Assembly: GCF_021729845.1 (NCBI RefSeq)
Contig: NZ_CP063398.1
Span: forward strand, 186,001 to 250,000
Origin: Rhizobium sp. SL42
Lineage (GTDB): Bacteria > Pseudomonadota > Alphaproteobacteria > Rhizobiales > Rhizobiaceae
Direction of reading: 5' to 3'
DNA: 64,000 nt
The position numbers were made by a program, and so were the translations under genes. The notes beneath the pieces are model-generated. The model did not search any database. It was given only the letters and a program-made list of their open reading frames with translations, and was not told the DNA's origin. Positions 47,862 to 57,203 of this stretch are shown one piece after another; within the stretch, counting starts at the first letter, position 1, and every line of letters begins with the position of its first letter.

Positions 47862-48587
47862 ATGGGGCTAGAACATCATTTAGACAGCAGACCAGCACTC
47901 AGCTTCGACTATCAAAAAGATAGCCCGAAGCTGACAGGCGCCGTGTTGCGCAATTATGCTGCCGGAACGACCATCTTCGATCCGGAATGCGAAGTGTCCC
48001 GAATTCTGTTTATCAACAGTGGTTGGGTGGTCTCCAGTAAAACGATGGCGAACGGAACCCGCATCGTCACCGATTTTTCTTTGCACGGAGACGTCCTGTC
48101 GTCGGCATCGGCCGCGATAGCCCAGGAGACCGTGCAGACCATCTCCAACGTCAAATGCTACGAGTTTGTCGGACATTTGTCCGCCAAGGCCGGCGAGGCT
48201 TCGACACAACTACCCCTGATCATGACGATCGAGATGATGAAACGGCATGCCCGCATCGTCGAGCGTCTTGCAAGCATTGGCCGCCGTGACGCCTTCGGCA
48301 GGACAGGTCATCTGCTGCTTGAGCTGGCTGTGCGCGCGGGAGGCGCCTCACGTCCCGATCTCGACGGCTTCGAGTGTCCGCTGAAACAGTCGGAAATCGG
48401 CGATGCGCTGGGCCTGTCTACCGTGCATATCAACCGCGTTCTCAAGGAAATGAGACTTGCGGGCCTGCTTTCTTTCCGCAATGGAATCGTTGAATTCCTC
48501 AATCGTCGCAAGCTGATAGAGATCGTTGACTTCGACTCCAGCTACCTGACCGGTCATGTCTCTGAGAATGTTCCATCACAAAGATGA
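47862..48587 (+). CDS. Crp/Fnr-family transcriptional regulator
   Basis: The 241-residue protein has a cNMP-binding-like jelly roll (about 25-140: VLRNYAAGTTIFDPECEVSRILFINSGWV, TDFSLHGDVL) and a Crp-type HTH (about 175-225: LKQSEIGDALGLSTVHINRVLKEMRLAGLL). There is no cysteine cluster, so it is not an FNR-type iron-sulfur sensor, and the Arg/Ser cAMP residues are not evident. It is placed inside the EPS cluster and may control EPS genes or the following LuxR gene. A stem-loop overlaps its stop codon. Confidence 0.87.
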   Translation: MGLEHHLDSRPALSFDYQKDSPKLTGAVLRNYAAGTTIFDPECEVSRILFINSGWVVSSKTMANGTRIVTDFSLHGDVLSSASAAIAQETVQTISNVKCYEFVGHLSAKAGEASTQLPLIMTIEMMKRHARIVERLASIGRRDAFGRTGHLLLELAVRAGGASRPDLDGFECPLKQSEIGDALGLSTVHINRVLKEMRLAGLLSFRNGIVEFLNRRKLIEIVDFDSSYLTGHVSENVPSQR

Positions 48588-48594
48588 TGGAACA
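48569..48594 (+). terminator. Stem-loop at the end of the Crp-type gene
   Basis: TGTTCCATC (48569-48577) and GATGGAACA (48586-48594) form a perfect 9-bp stem with an 8-base loop, spanning the TGA at 48585-48587. The tail (ATAATAACAAG) is AT-rich but not a pure T run, so it may be a weak terminator or an mRNA-protecting hairpin. Confidence 0.5.
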
Positions 48595-48871
48595 ATAATA
48601 ACAAGAACAGAGCAGTACCAAAACTCCACTTGCACTTTAATTGGTGAAGTTAACCAAGCCACTCACAATATTGCGGCCATTTTTGGTCGAAATACGGCTT
48701 TTGGCGTACAGACTTAACTTAGGTTAATGCAACGCTAATAAAACTGTGAAAAAATCACCTGTATAAATTGACAGTAACCGTCAAAGCAGATCGTCGTTAC
48801 TCGACCGGGTAACGAAGGGGATTCTTTTGCGCCGCAGCAACGGCAAAGCCAAACGAATTGAGGGGTTTAAA

Positions 48872-49606
48872 ATGAGTGCATATGCGTCGACCTCACACAA
48901 TATCGATACAGTATCGAAGGCCGATATAGATTTCATCAGCTCGCTTGCCACCAGCCCGGTGCTGGATGCCAAGACCGATGAATACGTTCTAATCCTTGAC
49001 AGCCGTGTGCTCGATCGCGAGTGCCTCTCCCGCAGCCTCTCGACCTATGATCCCGCGATGCGGATCGTCACCGCAGGATCGATCGAGGATTGGCGCAAGC
49101 GGCAGATGCAGAGCGAGCCATCCGCGGTCCTTCTCGTGGTGGCCGGAGGCAAGACCAACGAGCCAAGCGCCAGCGACAAGATCGAGCGTGCGGCCGCCGC
49201 CTTCAAGCTCAGCCCGGTGATCGTCATCGCAGAATCGGATGACCTTGGAGACATCCTCAAGGCAATCGATTGCGGCGCGCGCGGTTATATTCCGACAAGC
49301 GTCAACATCAGCGTAGCGGCAGAGGCAATCTCGCTGGCCCGCGCCGGCGGCGTGTTCATTCCTGTCAGCAGCCTGCTTGCCAATCGGGAAGCCCTGAACT
49401 CGGTGGTCAAGGGGTCGAGCTATCTCAACGAAAGCTTCACGCCGCGTGAGATCGAAGTTGCCGAAGCCCTGAGACGCGGCAAAGCCAACAAGATCATCGC
49501 CTATGAAATGAACCTCTGCGAGAGCACGGTGAAGGTCCATATCCGTAATATCATGAAGAAGCTGAACGTTACCAACCGGACCCAGGTTGCTTTCAAGCTG
49601 AAGTAA
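48872..49606 (+). CDS. LuxR-type response-regulator-like transcription factor
   Basis: The 244-residue protein ends in a LuxR/FixJ HTH (FTPREIEVAEALRRGKANKIIAYEMNLCESTVKVHIRNIMKKLNVTNR). The N-terminal part (about 40-165) has a receiver-like fold (YVLILDSRVLDRECLSRSL, PVIVIAESDDLGDILKAIDCGARGYIPTS). The acidic pocket and phosphoryl Asp of true receivers are not visible, so it is probably a phosphorylation-independent pseudo-receiver. ATG 48872 has GAGGGG upstream. Such regulators are common in rhizobial EPS loci and may switch the genes on both sides. Confidence 0.82.
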   Translation: MSAYASTSHNIDTVSKADIDFISSLATSPVLDAKTDEYVLILDSRVLDRECLSRSLSTYDPAMRIVTAGSIEDWRKRQMQSEPSAVLLVVAGGKTNEPSASDKIERAAAAFKLSPVIVIAESDDLGDILKAIDCGARGYIPTSVNISVAAEAISLARAGGVFIPVSSLLANREALNSVVKGSSYLNESFTPREIEVAEALRRGKANKIIAYEMNLCESTVKVHIRNIMKKLNVTNRTQVAFKLK

Positions 49607-49671
49607 GCGTGCTGCAAACAATTCGTGGTTGGTTGCTTGGAGAAACATACCGATACGATATTCAAGCCGGG

Positions 49672-50847
49672 CTAGTGCAACGGCACATGCCCGGCTTCGT
49701 CGAACAGCGATGACATCGATGCGCCGAATGTTGTCGGTTCAACCAAGGAGACGCGCCTCGCGATCTCCTGGTCTATCACCTTTTTCATGCCCGACTTGAA
49801 GTTCAGCACGCTGAACTGCGAAGCGTGCATCTGAATGGCCTCCGGCCGGAACCGATGTTCCATTGCTTCGAAGATCTCGACCGCATCGACCAGCGATTCA
49901 ATCGACTGCTCCTTGAACAGGATGCCGGTATGACCGTGGACCACGGTATCCATGGCGCCGCCGCGACCATAGGCGATCACAGGCCTTCCGCTTGCCATCG
50001 CCTCGACCGGAACAATGCCGAAATCCTCTTCACCCGGAAAAATCAACGCGCGGCAACGGGCCAGATGCGACCGGAGGTCCGCAAACGAAGCCTGGCCGAC
50101 AAATCGGATGGTCGGTCCCGCCTCGCGCTTCAGCGCCTCGATCTCCCGGTCATCTCCGCCGCCCAGCACCACCAGGTTGCGATTCATGCTGGTGAAGGCA
50201 CGCACGGCAAGATCGATGCGCTTGTAGGGGACGATCTGGCCGGCGCAGAGATAGAAATCACCCAGTTCTGCGCTGGGTGCAAACTCATCGACAGCGACGG
50301 GCGGATAGACGACGACGGAGGAACGCCGGTAATATTTTCCGATGCGATTTGCGACATGGTGCGAGTTTGCAACGAAACGATCGACCCGGAGGCTCGAATT
50401 CGCGTCCCACGCGCGCAACACAGGCGCCAGCAGCGGCATCATGATCCGCGCCGCCAGACCGGCATTGCCACGATAGAAATGGTAGTGATCCCACAGATAG
50501 CGCATCGGCGAATGGCAATAGCAAACATGCACCGCATGGGGCGGAGGGATAATCCCTTTTGCGGGCCCGGATTCGCTCGAGATGATCAGATCGTAGTCCC
50601 GCAGATCAAAGCTCTCCAGAGCAAACGGCATCAATGGCAGTAGCGACTGATAGTGTTTTTTTGCGCCGGGAATGCGCTGCAGAAACGAAGTAAAGATCCG
50701 ATGGCGCCGGATCTTCTCGGACAGCTTGTCGCGATCGCATACCAGCGTGAATATGTCCGCGTCCGGGTACATATCGCACAAGGCCTCGATCACTTTCTCG
50801 CCGCCGCGCATCGATACGAGCCAATAGTGAATGATCGCCACCCGCAT
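49672..50847 (-). CDS. GT4-family glycosyltransferase
   Basis: The 391-residue protein has the GT-B layout: IIHYWLVSMRGGEKVIEALC at the N terminus, CYCHSPMRYLWDHY, and the C-terminal nucleotide-sugar part LCAGQIVPYKRIDLAVRAF with FPGEEDFGIVPVEAMASGRPVIAYGRGG (the E.FG...E motif). It resembles WbaZ-type mannosyltransferases. It would add one sugar of the EPS repeat unit on the cytosolic face. AAGGGA precedes its ATG. It is divergent from the export genes. Confidence 0.87.
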   Translation of the reverse strand: MRVAIIHYWLVSMRGGEKVIEALCDMYPDADIFTLVCDRDKLSEKIRRHRIFTSFLQRIPGAKKHYQSLLPLMPFALESFDLRDYDLIISSESGPAKGIIPPPHAVHVCYCHSPMRYLWDHYHFYRGNAGLAARIMMPLLAPVLRAWDANSSLRVDRFVANSHHVANRIGKYYRRSSVVVYPPVAVDEFAPSAELGDFYLCAGQIVPYKRIDLAVRAFTSMNRNLVVLGGGDDREIEALKREAGPTIRFVGQASFADLRSHLARCRALIFPGEEDFGIVPVEAMASGRPVIAYGRGGAMDTVVHGHTGILFKEQSIESLVDAVEIFEAMEHRFRPEAIQMHASQFSVLNFKSGMKKVIDQEIARRVSLVEPTTFGASMSSLFDEAGHVPLH

Positions 50848-51192
50848 GGGCTGTTCCCTTCCTCGACTTTGGCGCGACGCTACGCGCTCGCCATGCCGCC
50901 CGCCCAGAACCCACTTAGGTCTGCCGACCTGATCAAAGGGACGGATCTGAAAGCGAAGAAACCAAACTCATAGCCAAACGAAGCACGCACACCCTACCCG
51001 GCCGGGTCCGAACTCATCCAATCGGGGTGGAGGCTTAGTCCCTCCTACCAAAAGTGACTAGTCACGAACCGACGGCAAGAGAATTTACTCAGCGCATATC
51101 GACGCGATGATGGAGCAATAAGGTACCGCCATGTCTGTCGGCGTCCATCAGGATCCGGCTGGCCGCGACGCCACCCCTCAAGAGGCTGCGCC
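50848..51192. other. Divergent intergenic region of the EPS locus
   Basis: About 345 bases between the GT4 gene (minus) and the ExoF-like gene (plus). It holds a GGAGG/CCTCC stem near 51029-51046 and the palindrome at 51054-51065, and most likely both promoters. No supportable gene was seen in it. Confidence 0.5.
51054..51065. promoter_or_regulatory. Perfect 12-bp palindrome GTGACTAGTCAC
   Basis: This palindrome lies about 130 bases before the ExoF-like start, in the divergent promoter region. The half-site GTGA and perfect symmetry resemble Crp-family operator halves (TGTGA-type). The local Crp-type regulator is therefore a candidate, although the spacing is shorter than the standard CRP site. 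Confidence 0.4.
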
Positions 51193-52551
51193 ATGCCATA
51201 TCGCAATTCAGGGCCAAGTAACGATCCAGCACCACAACGGCTGGCCGCATCCCGGCGCCGACCGCTCACGCGCTTCGCCCTTGCAGCCCTGCTCGCCCTG
51301 CCCGCAATGGCCGTGCTTCCTGCCATGTCCGGCACTGCAATCGCGGAAGAGCGCCTGCGGCCCCAGACCCGTATTAAGGTAACGATCGTCGAATGGGTTG
51401 CCTCCACAGGCGAATACAAGGAATGGACAGCACTCAACGGAGAATATTCGGTATCGCCAGCCGGAACCGTCGCCGTGCCCCTGCTCGGTGAGTTTCCGGT
51501 TGGCGACGACACGCCGAGCACCGTGGCACTCAGGATCGGGGAGCTGCTGAAAAACAAGACCGGGCTCTCCGCACCGCCGGTGGCAACCGTCGAAGTCGTT
51601 CGGTACCCAATGTTCTACGTCTCCGGCGTGGTCGCAAAACCAGGTGAGCTGGAATACCGACCGGGACTGACGATTACCCAGGCCGTCGCCATGGCCGGCG
51701 GACGTGAGCGGCGGGCAAATCCAAACGGATCCTGGGACCTTGAACAGGTCAAATATGCCGGTGAACTCAACCGATACGACCTGGCGCTGAAACAGTTGAT
51801 GGCAAAACGCGCACGACTGGAAGCCGAACTCAAGGATAGCACCAAGGTCGAGTTCCCCGCCGAACTCGTCAATGCCCGCGATGGCAGTGCCGGCAGGCTC
51901 GTGATGGACAGCGAAGGCGCATTGTTTGTAGCACGTGCGGAAGCGTTGAAACGCCAGCTCGCGTCGCTCACCGAACTCCAGGTGCTGTTGCAGAATGAAA
52001 TCAGCGTTCTGGACGAAAAGACCGCAGTTCAGGACCGCCAGATCAAGATCGCCCAGGACGAACTGGCAAGCATTGCCTCGCTCGTCGATTCCGGAACATT
52101 GGCCAAATCGCGAGAAACGTCACTTGAGCGTGTCGTCGCCGACCTGAGCAGCAACAAGCTCGATCTGGTGATCGCCGCGATGCGCGCGAAACAGAAGCTG
52201 AGTGAAACACAAAGGGATGCGATCACCTTGAGGGGGCAGCGGCGAACCGAAGCTGGGCGTGACCTTCAGGACGTGCTTGCCGAACTCGAGGACACCAAGC
52301 TGAAACGCAACACGGTGATCGATCTTCTCCAGGCTACCGGCGCCTCTGTCTCGCGGGATGCGGCAATGGCCGCCGGAGACCTGCAGCCGCTGGAATACTG
52401 GGTCACCCGCCTGGGCGGCTCGGGCGTACCCACCAAGCTCCCGCAAACGGCCAGCCTTGCTCCGGGCGATGTGCTCGATGTGCGCTACGACATCTCGTCA
52501 AGCATGACGGTTGCTCAGCAATCACCCCCCGCAACGGGGCCATCTCAATAG
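51193..52551 (+). CDS. Polysaccharide export protein (ExoF-like)
   Basis: The 452-residue protein has a signal sequence (LTRFALAALLALPAMAVLPAMSGTAIAEE, cut near residue 51). A poly_export domain (about 55-115, KVTIVEWVASTGEYKEWTALNGEYSVSPAGTVAVPLLGEFPV), a SLBB-like segment (FYVSGVVAKPGELEYRPGLTITQAVAMAGG) and a long coiled-coil region (about 180-390) follow. This is the layout of S. meliloti ExoF, which works with ExoP in EPS export across the envelope. It lacks the lipobox and large ring domains of E. coli Wza. GAGG precedes the ATG; the ExoP-like gene follows after 39 bases. Confidence 0.85.
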   Translation: MPYRNSGPSNDPAPQRLAASRRRPLTRFALAALLALPAMAVLPAMSGTAIAEERLRPQTRIKVTIVEWVASTGEYKEWTALNGEYSVSPAGTVAVPLLGEFPVGDDTPSTVALRIGELLKNKTGLSAPPVATVEVVRYPMFYVSGVVAKPGELEYRPGLTITQAVAMAGGRERRANPNGSWDLEQVKYAGELNRYDLALKQLMAKRARLEAELKDSTKVEFPAELVNARDGSAGRLVMDSEGALFVARAEALKRQLASLTELQVLLQNEISVLDEKTAVQDRQIKIAQDELASIASLVDSGTLAKSRETSLERVVADLSSNKLDLVIAAMRAKQKLSETQRDAITLRGQRRTEAGRDLQDVLAELEDTKLKRNTVIDLLQATGASVSRDAAMAAGDLQPLEYWVTRLGGSGVPTKLPQTASLAPGDVLDVRYDISSSMTVAQQSPPATGPSQ

Positions 52552-52590
52552 CCATGACCGCAATCGCTGAGGAAAAACAGGGAGAAACCC

Positions 52591-54909
52591 ATGGGGCTCC
52601 ATGAGTTCGGAACGATCGAGACCTACCCTCCGATCGAGAGGAGGGAAGATCAGCGCAAGGAATATCTGTCCTTCCGAGACATTTTCAACTTCCTGAAGAA
52701 GAATATCCCGGTCATTGCGCTGTCGACCAGTGCCGGTCTCGGCCTGGGTATTCTCTACACCGTCAATACACCGTCCAGTTATGAGGCAACGGCACGTCTC
52801 GTCATCGACCCCGAACAGGGCCGCATCGTCTCCCAGGATGCGACGACCGGCACCGTGATCATCGAGGCGGCGGAAATAGCAAGCCAGGTCGAAATCGTGA
52901 AATCGGAGGCGATCGCCGAAGACGTCATCCGAAAGCTCGGCTTGATGTCGGATCCGGAAATCGTCAGCAACCGATCCTGGCAATCGACCTTGCGCGGATT
53001 TGTCACTTCGGCAATCGAGACCGTCACCGGCTCCGAGGACGAAGAGCAGGGGCCGCCCACCGACGAAGAGCGGATGCGACGCACGATGGACGGTTTCCTG
53101 TCGCGGGTAACCGTCCGTCGTGTCGGCCAGTCCTATGTTCTGGAGATCGGCTATCGTTCCGGCGACCCGCAAAAGGCCGCGAGAACCGCCAATGCCTTGG
53201 CCGAAGCCTATATTCGCAATGGCATGAACGATCGCGCCGCCGCCGCCAAGCAGGGTGCGCAATGGCTCGAAGGTCGATTGATCGATGTCGGTCGCAAGGC
53301 ACGCGAGGCCGCGCTGGCGGCAGAAGAGTATCGCAACGAACACGACATCACGGCGATGGCAAACGCCACGTCGCTTGATCAGCAGCAATTGGCCGAAGTC
53401 AGCAGCCAGATGCTTGCTGCCAGGGCTGCAACCGCGGACGCCTCGGCCAAACTGACCACCTTGAGCAAGCTGATCGAGAGCAATTCCACCGATGCGAACC
53501 TGCCCGAGATCGCCAACAATCCGCAGATCCAGAAACTGCGTGACGACATGCGTCTGGCGCAAACCCGTCTCGAAAGCCTCAAGGATCGCTACAGCAACGG
53601 CAACCCGGCAATTACCGCCGCCGAAGCCGATATAGCGCGCATACAAGCCTCGGTCCGCAGCGAACTGCGCCAGGTCGAAGGCCTCTATCGCTCGAACCTG
53701 GAGATTGCGCGCACGCGAGAGACCCTGGCAGAGCAGCAGTTCTCCGCCGCCAACAGCCAGGGTGCCGACAAGAATATCGCACGCGTCGAGCTTGCAGAGA
53801 TAGAAAGCCGGGCAAACACATACAGGCGCCTCTACGAAAGCATTCTCCAGCAGTTCGTCGGCGCCTTCCAGACCCAATCTTTTCCACTCGGCAAGGCCCG
53901 CATCGTGGCGTTCGCCACCGAGCCGTTCGGTCGAGACTGGCCGAAACCCTCGGTCATCCTGCCGTTTTCGCTGATGCTGGGCCTTTCGTTCGGCTTGCTG
54001 GCTGCTGTCTTGCGCAGTGGGCTGGACCGCAGAGCCGGAACAAGCGAGCGCCTGCAGCGCGAACTTGGCATTGCCTCACTTGGCCATGTCCCGGTGTACA
54101 AGCCGCAGCTTTCGGCCAAAAATCAGTCAAACGGTCTCCCGGCGTCGGTCCTGCCGTTGAGATCGATTCTGGACATGCCATATTCGCCATTCTCCGAGGC
54201 TCTGCGGAGCGTGAAGAACTCGTTGGATTCGATCGTACCGGCCAACGGATCGGTCGTGATCGGCATCACGTCGGTCGGCTCTGGCGAAGGCAAAACGACA
54301 ATTGCGACGAACCTGGCGCAGCTCTATCAGAACGAGGGCCAGTCGGTGCTTTTGGTCGATGCTGATTTTGTCGCGGCGCGATTGACCAGGCTTGCGGTGA
54401 ATGCAGCCCCCGACTTCGCCCTCAAGCCGATCCACCCGGCCGCCCTTGGTGATCCCGCAGACGGGCTTGGCGGGTCACGGTTGATGCGCAGCGCTCGCTA
54501 CAGCGAGCGCACCTATCTCGAACACGACCCCGAACATGCGGCGACGGACGCGGCCATTCCCGTGCCACTGCTGACCGTAGAGCAGACCAGACGTTCAGCC
54601 GCCACGCCCTACCGGTATGGGCATCTCTCCGCGCTGAAAGAGGCGCTGGCGAAACTTCGGCGACAATACAAGGTGATCATCGTCGATATGTCCGGATTTG
54701 AAGAGTCTGCCGACACCCGTGCGATCTGTTCCTATGTCGATGGGATCATCCTTGTTATCGGCAACACCAGAAAGCTGACAATCGAACGTCTCTCGGATGC
54801 GTTGAAGGCCTTTGGCCGCTCCCGCATTGCCTTGCTCGGCGTGATCTCAAACCGAAGCGAGACGAAGCCGAAGCGGACTCTGGCTCTTCTCGGAGGACCG
54901 TCCCGATGA
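52591..54909 (+). CDS. EPS chain-length/export protein with BY-kinase-like domain (ExoP/Wzc-like)
   Basis: The 772-residue protein has a Wzz domain with membrane spans near residues 38-58 and 450-475 flanking a long periplasmic coiled coil. A cytosolic P-loop domain contains GITSVGSGEGKTT (Walker A, Lys568) and VLLVDADFVAARLTRLA (Walker A'). Such proteins control chain length and couple polymerisation to export. The C-terminal Tyr cluster that is phosphorylated in Wzc is not seen (the tail reads SNRSETKPKRTLALLGGPSR). GGAGA precedes the ATG. Its stop overlaps the next start by four bases. Confidence 0.87.
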   Translation: MGLHEFGTIETYPPIERREDQRKEYLSFRDIFNFLKKNIPVIALSTSAGLGLGILYTVNTPSSYEATARLVIDPEQGRIVSQDATTGTVIIEAAEIASQVEIVKSEAIAEDVIRKLGLMSDPEIVSNRSWQSTLRGFVTSAIETVTGSEDEEQGPPTDEERMRRTMDGFLSRVTVRRVGQSYVLEIGYRSGDPQKAARTANALAEAYIRNGMNDRAAAAKQGAQWLEGRLIDVGRKAREAALAAEEYRNEHDITAMANATSLDQQQLAEVSSQMLAARAATADASAKLTTLSKLIESNSTDANLPEIANNPQIQKLRDDMRLAQTRLESLKDRYSNGNPAITAAEADIARIQASVRSELRQVEGLYRSNLEIARTRETLAEQQFSAANSQGADKNIARVELAEIESRANTYRRLYESILQQFVGAFQTQSFPLGKARIVAFATEPFGRDWPKPSVILPFSLMLGLSFGLLAAVLRSGLDRRAGTSERLQRELGIASLGHVPVYKPQLSAKNQSNGLPASVLPLRSILDMPYSPFSEALRSVKNSLDSIVPANGSVVIGITSVGSGEGKTTIATNLAQLYQNEGQSVLLVDADFVAARLTRLAVNAAPDFALKPIHPAALGDPADGLGGSRLMRSARYSERTYLEHDPEHAATDAAIPVPLLTVEQTRRSAATPYRYGHLSALKEALAKLRRQYKVIIVDMSGFEESADTRAICSYVDGIILVIGNTRKLTIERLSDALKAFGRSRIALLGVISNRSETKPKRTLALLGGPSR

Positions 54910-55847
54910 CCGTGGAAACAGCACAGGCCCTGGCACGAAACAATACCGCCATGCCGGTCTCCGGAATGGCGATCGTGGTCGGTATTCCGAGCGCCGGACG
55001 CCGTGACATCATCACGGCCGTCATCCCCCACATTGCACGACAGACGCGGCAGCCGGATGAGATCGTCATCTGTGTTCCGACGACAGACGACGTCGACACA
55101 AAGGCCTTGTCCCGCCTGCCCTGTCCCGTTCGGGTTCTGGTCTCTCAACGCGGCAGCTGCAAACAGCGAAACGCGATCCTCGATGCCGTGCCGGATGCTG
55201 ATGTCGTCCTGTTTCTCGACGATGATTTTCTGCTGGCACCCAGTTATCTCGCTGAAATGGAACAGCTTTTCCTCAAGAACCCGGATGTCGACATCTCGAC
55301 CGGAACGGTGATTGCCGATGGCATAACCGGGCCGGGAATATCGGTAACGAAGGGGCTGGAATTGTTGCGCAACAATCCGGAACCGAGCGAGGCTACTCCC
55401 GCCTGCACGGCCTATAGCGGCTATGGCTGCAATCTGGCGGTCCGCATGTCGGCCGTACATATCGGCAGCCTGCGCTTTGACGAAAACCTGCCGCTTTACG
55501 GCTGGCTCGAGGATGTCGATTTCAGCCGAGTCGCGGCACGCTACGGCCGCGTCGTAAGTTCGCCGCGATTGATCGGCGTGCATCTGGGCACCAAGGTCGG
55601 CCGCACGTCGAGCCTGCGGTTCGGCTATTCCCAGATCGCCAATCCGATCTACCTGATGCGCAAGGAGACCATGAGCTTACGCCATGCTGCCCACCAGATG
55701 GGTCGTAACCTGCTCGCCAACCTCTTCAAGGTCTGGCGTCCCGAGCCGTGGATTGATCGCAAGGGGCGGCTCAATGGCAATCTGCTGGCACTGCGCCATC
55801 TGGTCAGCGGACGGCTGGCGCCACAAAACATAGAGAACATGGATTAG
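54906..55847 (+). CDS. GT2-family glycosyltransferase
   Basis: The 313-residue protein has a GT-A fold: VVGIPSAGRRDIITAVIPHIARQTRQPDEIVICVP at the N terminus and VVLFLDDDFLLAPSYLAEM with the DxD-type acidic motif. YGWLEDVDFSRVAARYG follows, with the ED motif of inverting GT2 enzymes. It should transfer one sugar of the EPS repeat from a nucleotide donor. Its ATG overlaps the ExoP-like stop and the next gene begins two bases after its own stop, so it is cotranscribed with both. Confidence 0.87.
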   Translation: MTVETAQALARNNTAMPVSGMAIVVGIPSAGRRDIITAVIPHIARQTRQPDEIVICVPTTDDVDTKALSRLPCPVRVLVSQRGSCKQRNAILDAVPDADVVLFLDDDFLLAPSYLAEMEQLFLKNPDVDISTGTVIADGITGPGISVTKGLELLRNNPEPSEATPACTAYSGYGCNLAVRMSAVHIGSLRFDENLPLYGWLEDVDFSRVAARYGRVVSSPRLIGVHLGTKVGRTSSLRFGYSQIANPIYLMRKETMSLRHAAHQMGRNLLANLFKVWRPEPWIDRKGRLNGNLLALRHLVSGRLAPQNIENMD

Positions 55848-55849
55848 TC

Positions 55850-57157
55850 ATGGCGCAGCGAACTCCCGACCGTGTCGTCATCATCAACGACCGTTCGGCT
55901 ATGGTCGGAGGCGCATCCAACCTAGCGATCCTGTCTGCGAAACTATTCAGCCAGCAGGGTCTCAATGTCACCTATCTCTGTGGCGACCAGCCGGAGACCG
56001 ATTTGCCCGTACCGGACACGATCGGGCTTGCCGGCAAGCCTCTGGTGCAACAGGGCAAGCTCTCCGCCTTCGCAAGTGGCCTGTACAATGCCAAGGCCTT
56101 CGCGGCGCTCGATCAACTCATTCGAGAAAAAGACACCCCTTCCACGATCTATCACGTGCATGGTTGGTCGAAGATCCTGTCCCCTTCCATTTTCCGGGCC
56201 CTGTCGGGTGTTCGGCAGAGGACGATTCTCCACGCCCATGACTATTTTCTCGCCTGCCCCAATGGCGGTTTCACCAATTACAGGACTGATCATATCTGTC
56301 AGCTTCGTCCGATGTCTGCGCAATGCGTCATGAGCCAGTGCGACAAGCGGGGATATCAGCAGAAGCTGTGGCGCACCGCACGCCACCTGCTGCGGGAACA
56401 CTTTTACGCCATCCAGAACATGCCGGCGAATATTGTCGTGGTACACGAGCGCATGCGGACGCGTTTCGAGCAATCCGGCATGAATACCGACCGGGTCGTG
56501 ACCATTCGAAATCCGGTGGAACCGTTCTTCCGCATCCCCAAGGACCCGTCGGAACACAACACCTTCTTCTTCATCGGCCGTCTCGAGCCGGAGAAAGGCT
56601 TTGAAGAAGCCGCCCGTGCGGCGCGCATGGCCAATGTCAAGCTCGAGGTCATCGGCGATGGTCCCGGACGGGCCGTGCTGGAGCGCGGGTATCCGGAAGT
56701 GGTGATTCATGGCTGGCAATCACGCGAGGGCCTGCGCCAGATCATGCAGCGCGCACGCGCCCTGGTGATTTCATCGCGAGTTCCGGAACCCTTCAGCCTT
56801 GCCGCCCTGGAAGCGGTTTCGAGCGGCATTCCGGTGATCATTCCGGATTCGGCCTTGTTGAGCACCGAGATTGCGCAGCTCGGCTGCGGCTTCGCCTTTG
56901 CCCATGGCAACCTGGAGGCCCTCGCCGCGCGCCTGCGCCAGATGGCAGGCGATGATGTCCTTATTCGAAGGTTTGCCGACAATTGCCGTGACCATGCACC
57001 AGCGCTGGCCTCTACCCATGCGTCCTGGATCGAAGCGCTACTGGTGCTGTATGGGGATGTTCTCGACCGCGCCAGCGACATGACGCAACAGGGTGCGTTT
57101 CCCAGCGGTCCACTCCCGGGGCTCGATGTTGGCGACGTTGCCAGTCAAAGGCTATAG
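55850..57157 (+). CDS. GT4-family glycosyltransferase
   Basis: The 435-residue protein has the GT-B pattern: VIINDRSAMVGGASNLAILSAKLFSQQG, HAHDYFLACPNGGF, FIGRLEPEKGFEEAARAAR, and PEPFSLAALEAVSSGIPVIIPDSALLS (the E......G.P.i motif). The middle segment has several Cys (ICQLRPMSAQCVMSQCDKRG), common in one GT4 subgroup of EPS loci. It should add a sugar to the lipid-linked intermediate at the membrane. It is the last gene of the exoF-exoP-GT2-GT4 run and ends convergent to the methyltransferase gene. Confidence 0.87.
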   Translation: MAQRTPDRVVIINDRSAMVGGASNLAILSAKLFSQQGLNVTYLCGDQPETDLPVPDTIGLAGKPLVQQGKLSAFASGLYNAKAFAALDQLIREKDTPSTIYHVHGWSKILSPSIFRALSGVRQRTILHAHDYFLACPNGGFTNYRTDHICQLRPMSAQCVMSQCDKRGYQQKLWRTARHLLREHFYAIQNMPANIVVVHERMRTRFEQSGMNTDRVVTIRNPVEPFFRIPKDPSEHNTFFFIGRLEPEKGFEEAARAARMANVKLEVIGDGPGRAVLERGYPEVVIHGWQSREGLRQIMQRARALVISSRVPEPFSLAALEAVSSGIPVIIPDSALLSTEIAQLGCGFAFAHGNLEALAARLRQMAGDDVLIRRFADNCRDHAPALASTHASWIEALLVLYGDVLDRASDMTQQGAFPSGPLPGLDVGDVASQRL

Positions 57158-57203
57158 CCGGGCACAGGCTCCGCCCCCCTATCATGCACGGGAGCGCCCC
57201 GCC

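Noticed and set aside
48640..48740. Further CtrA boxes upstream of the LuxR-type gene
   Set aside because: TTAA pairs occur, but with 6- or 9-base spacing rather than 7, in a generally AT-rich stretch.
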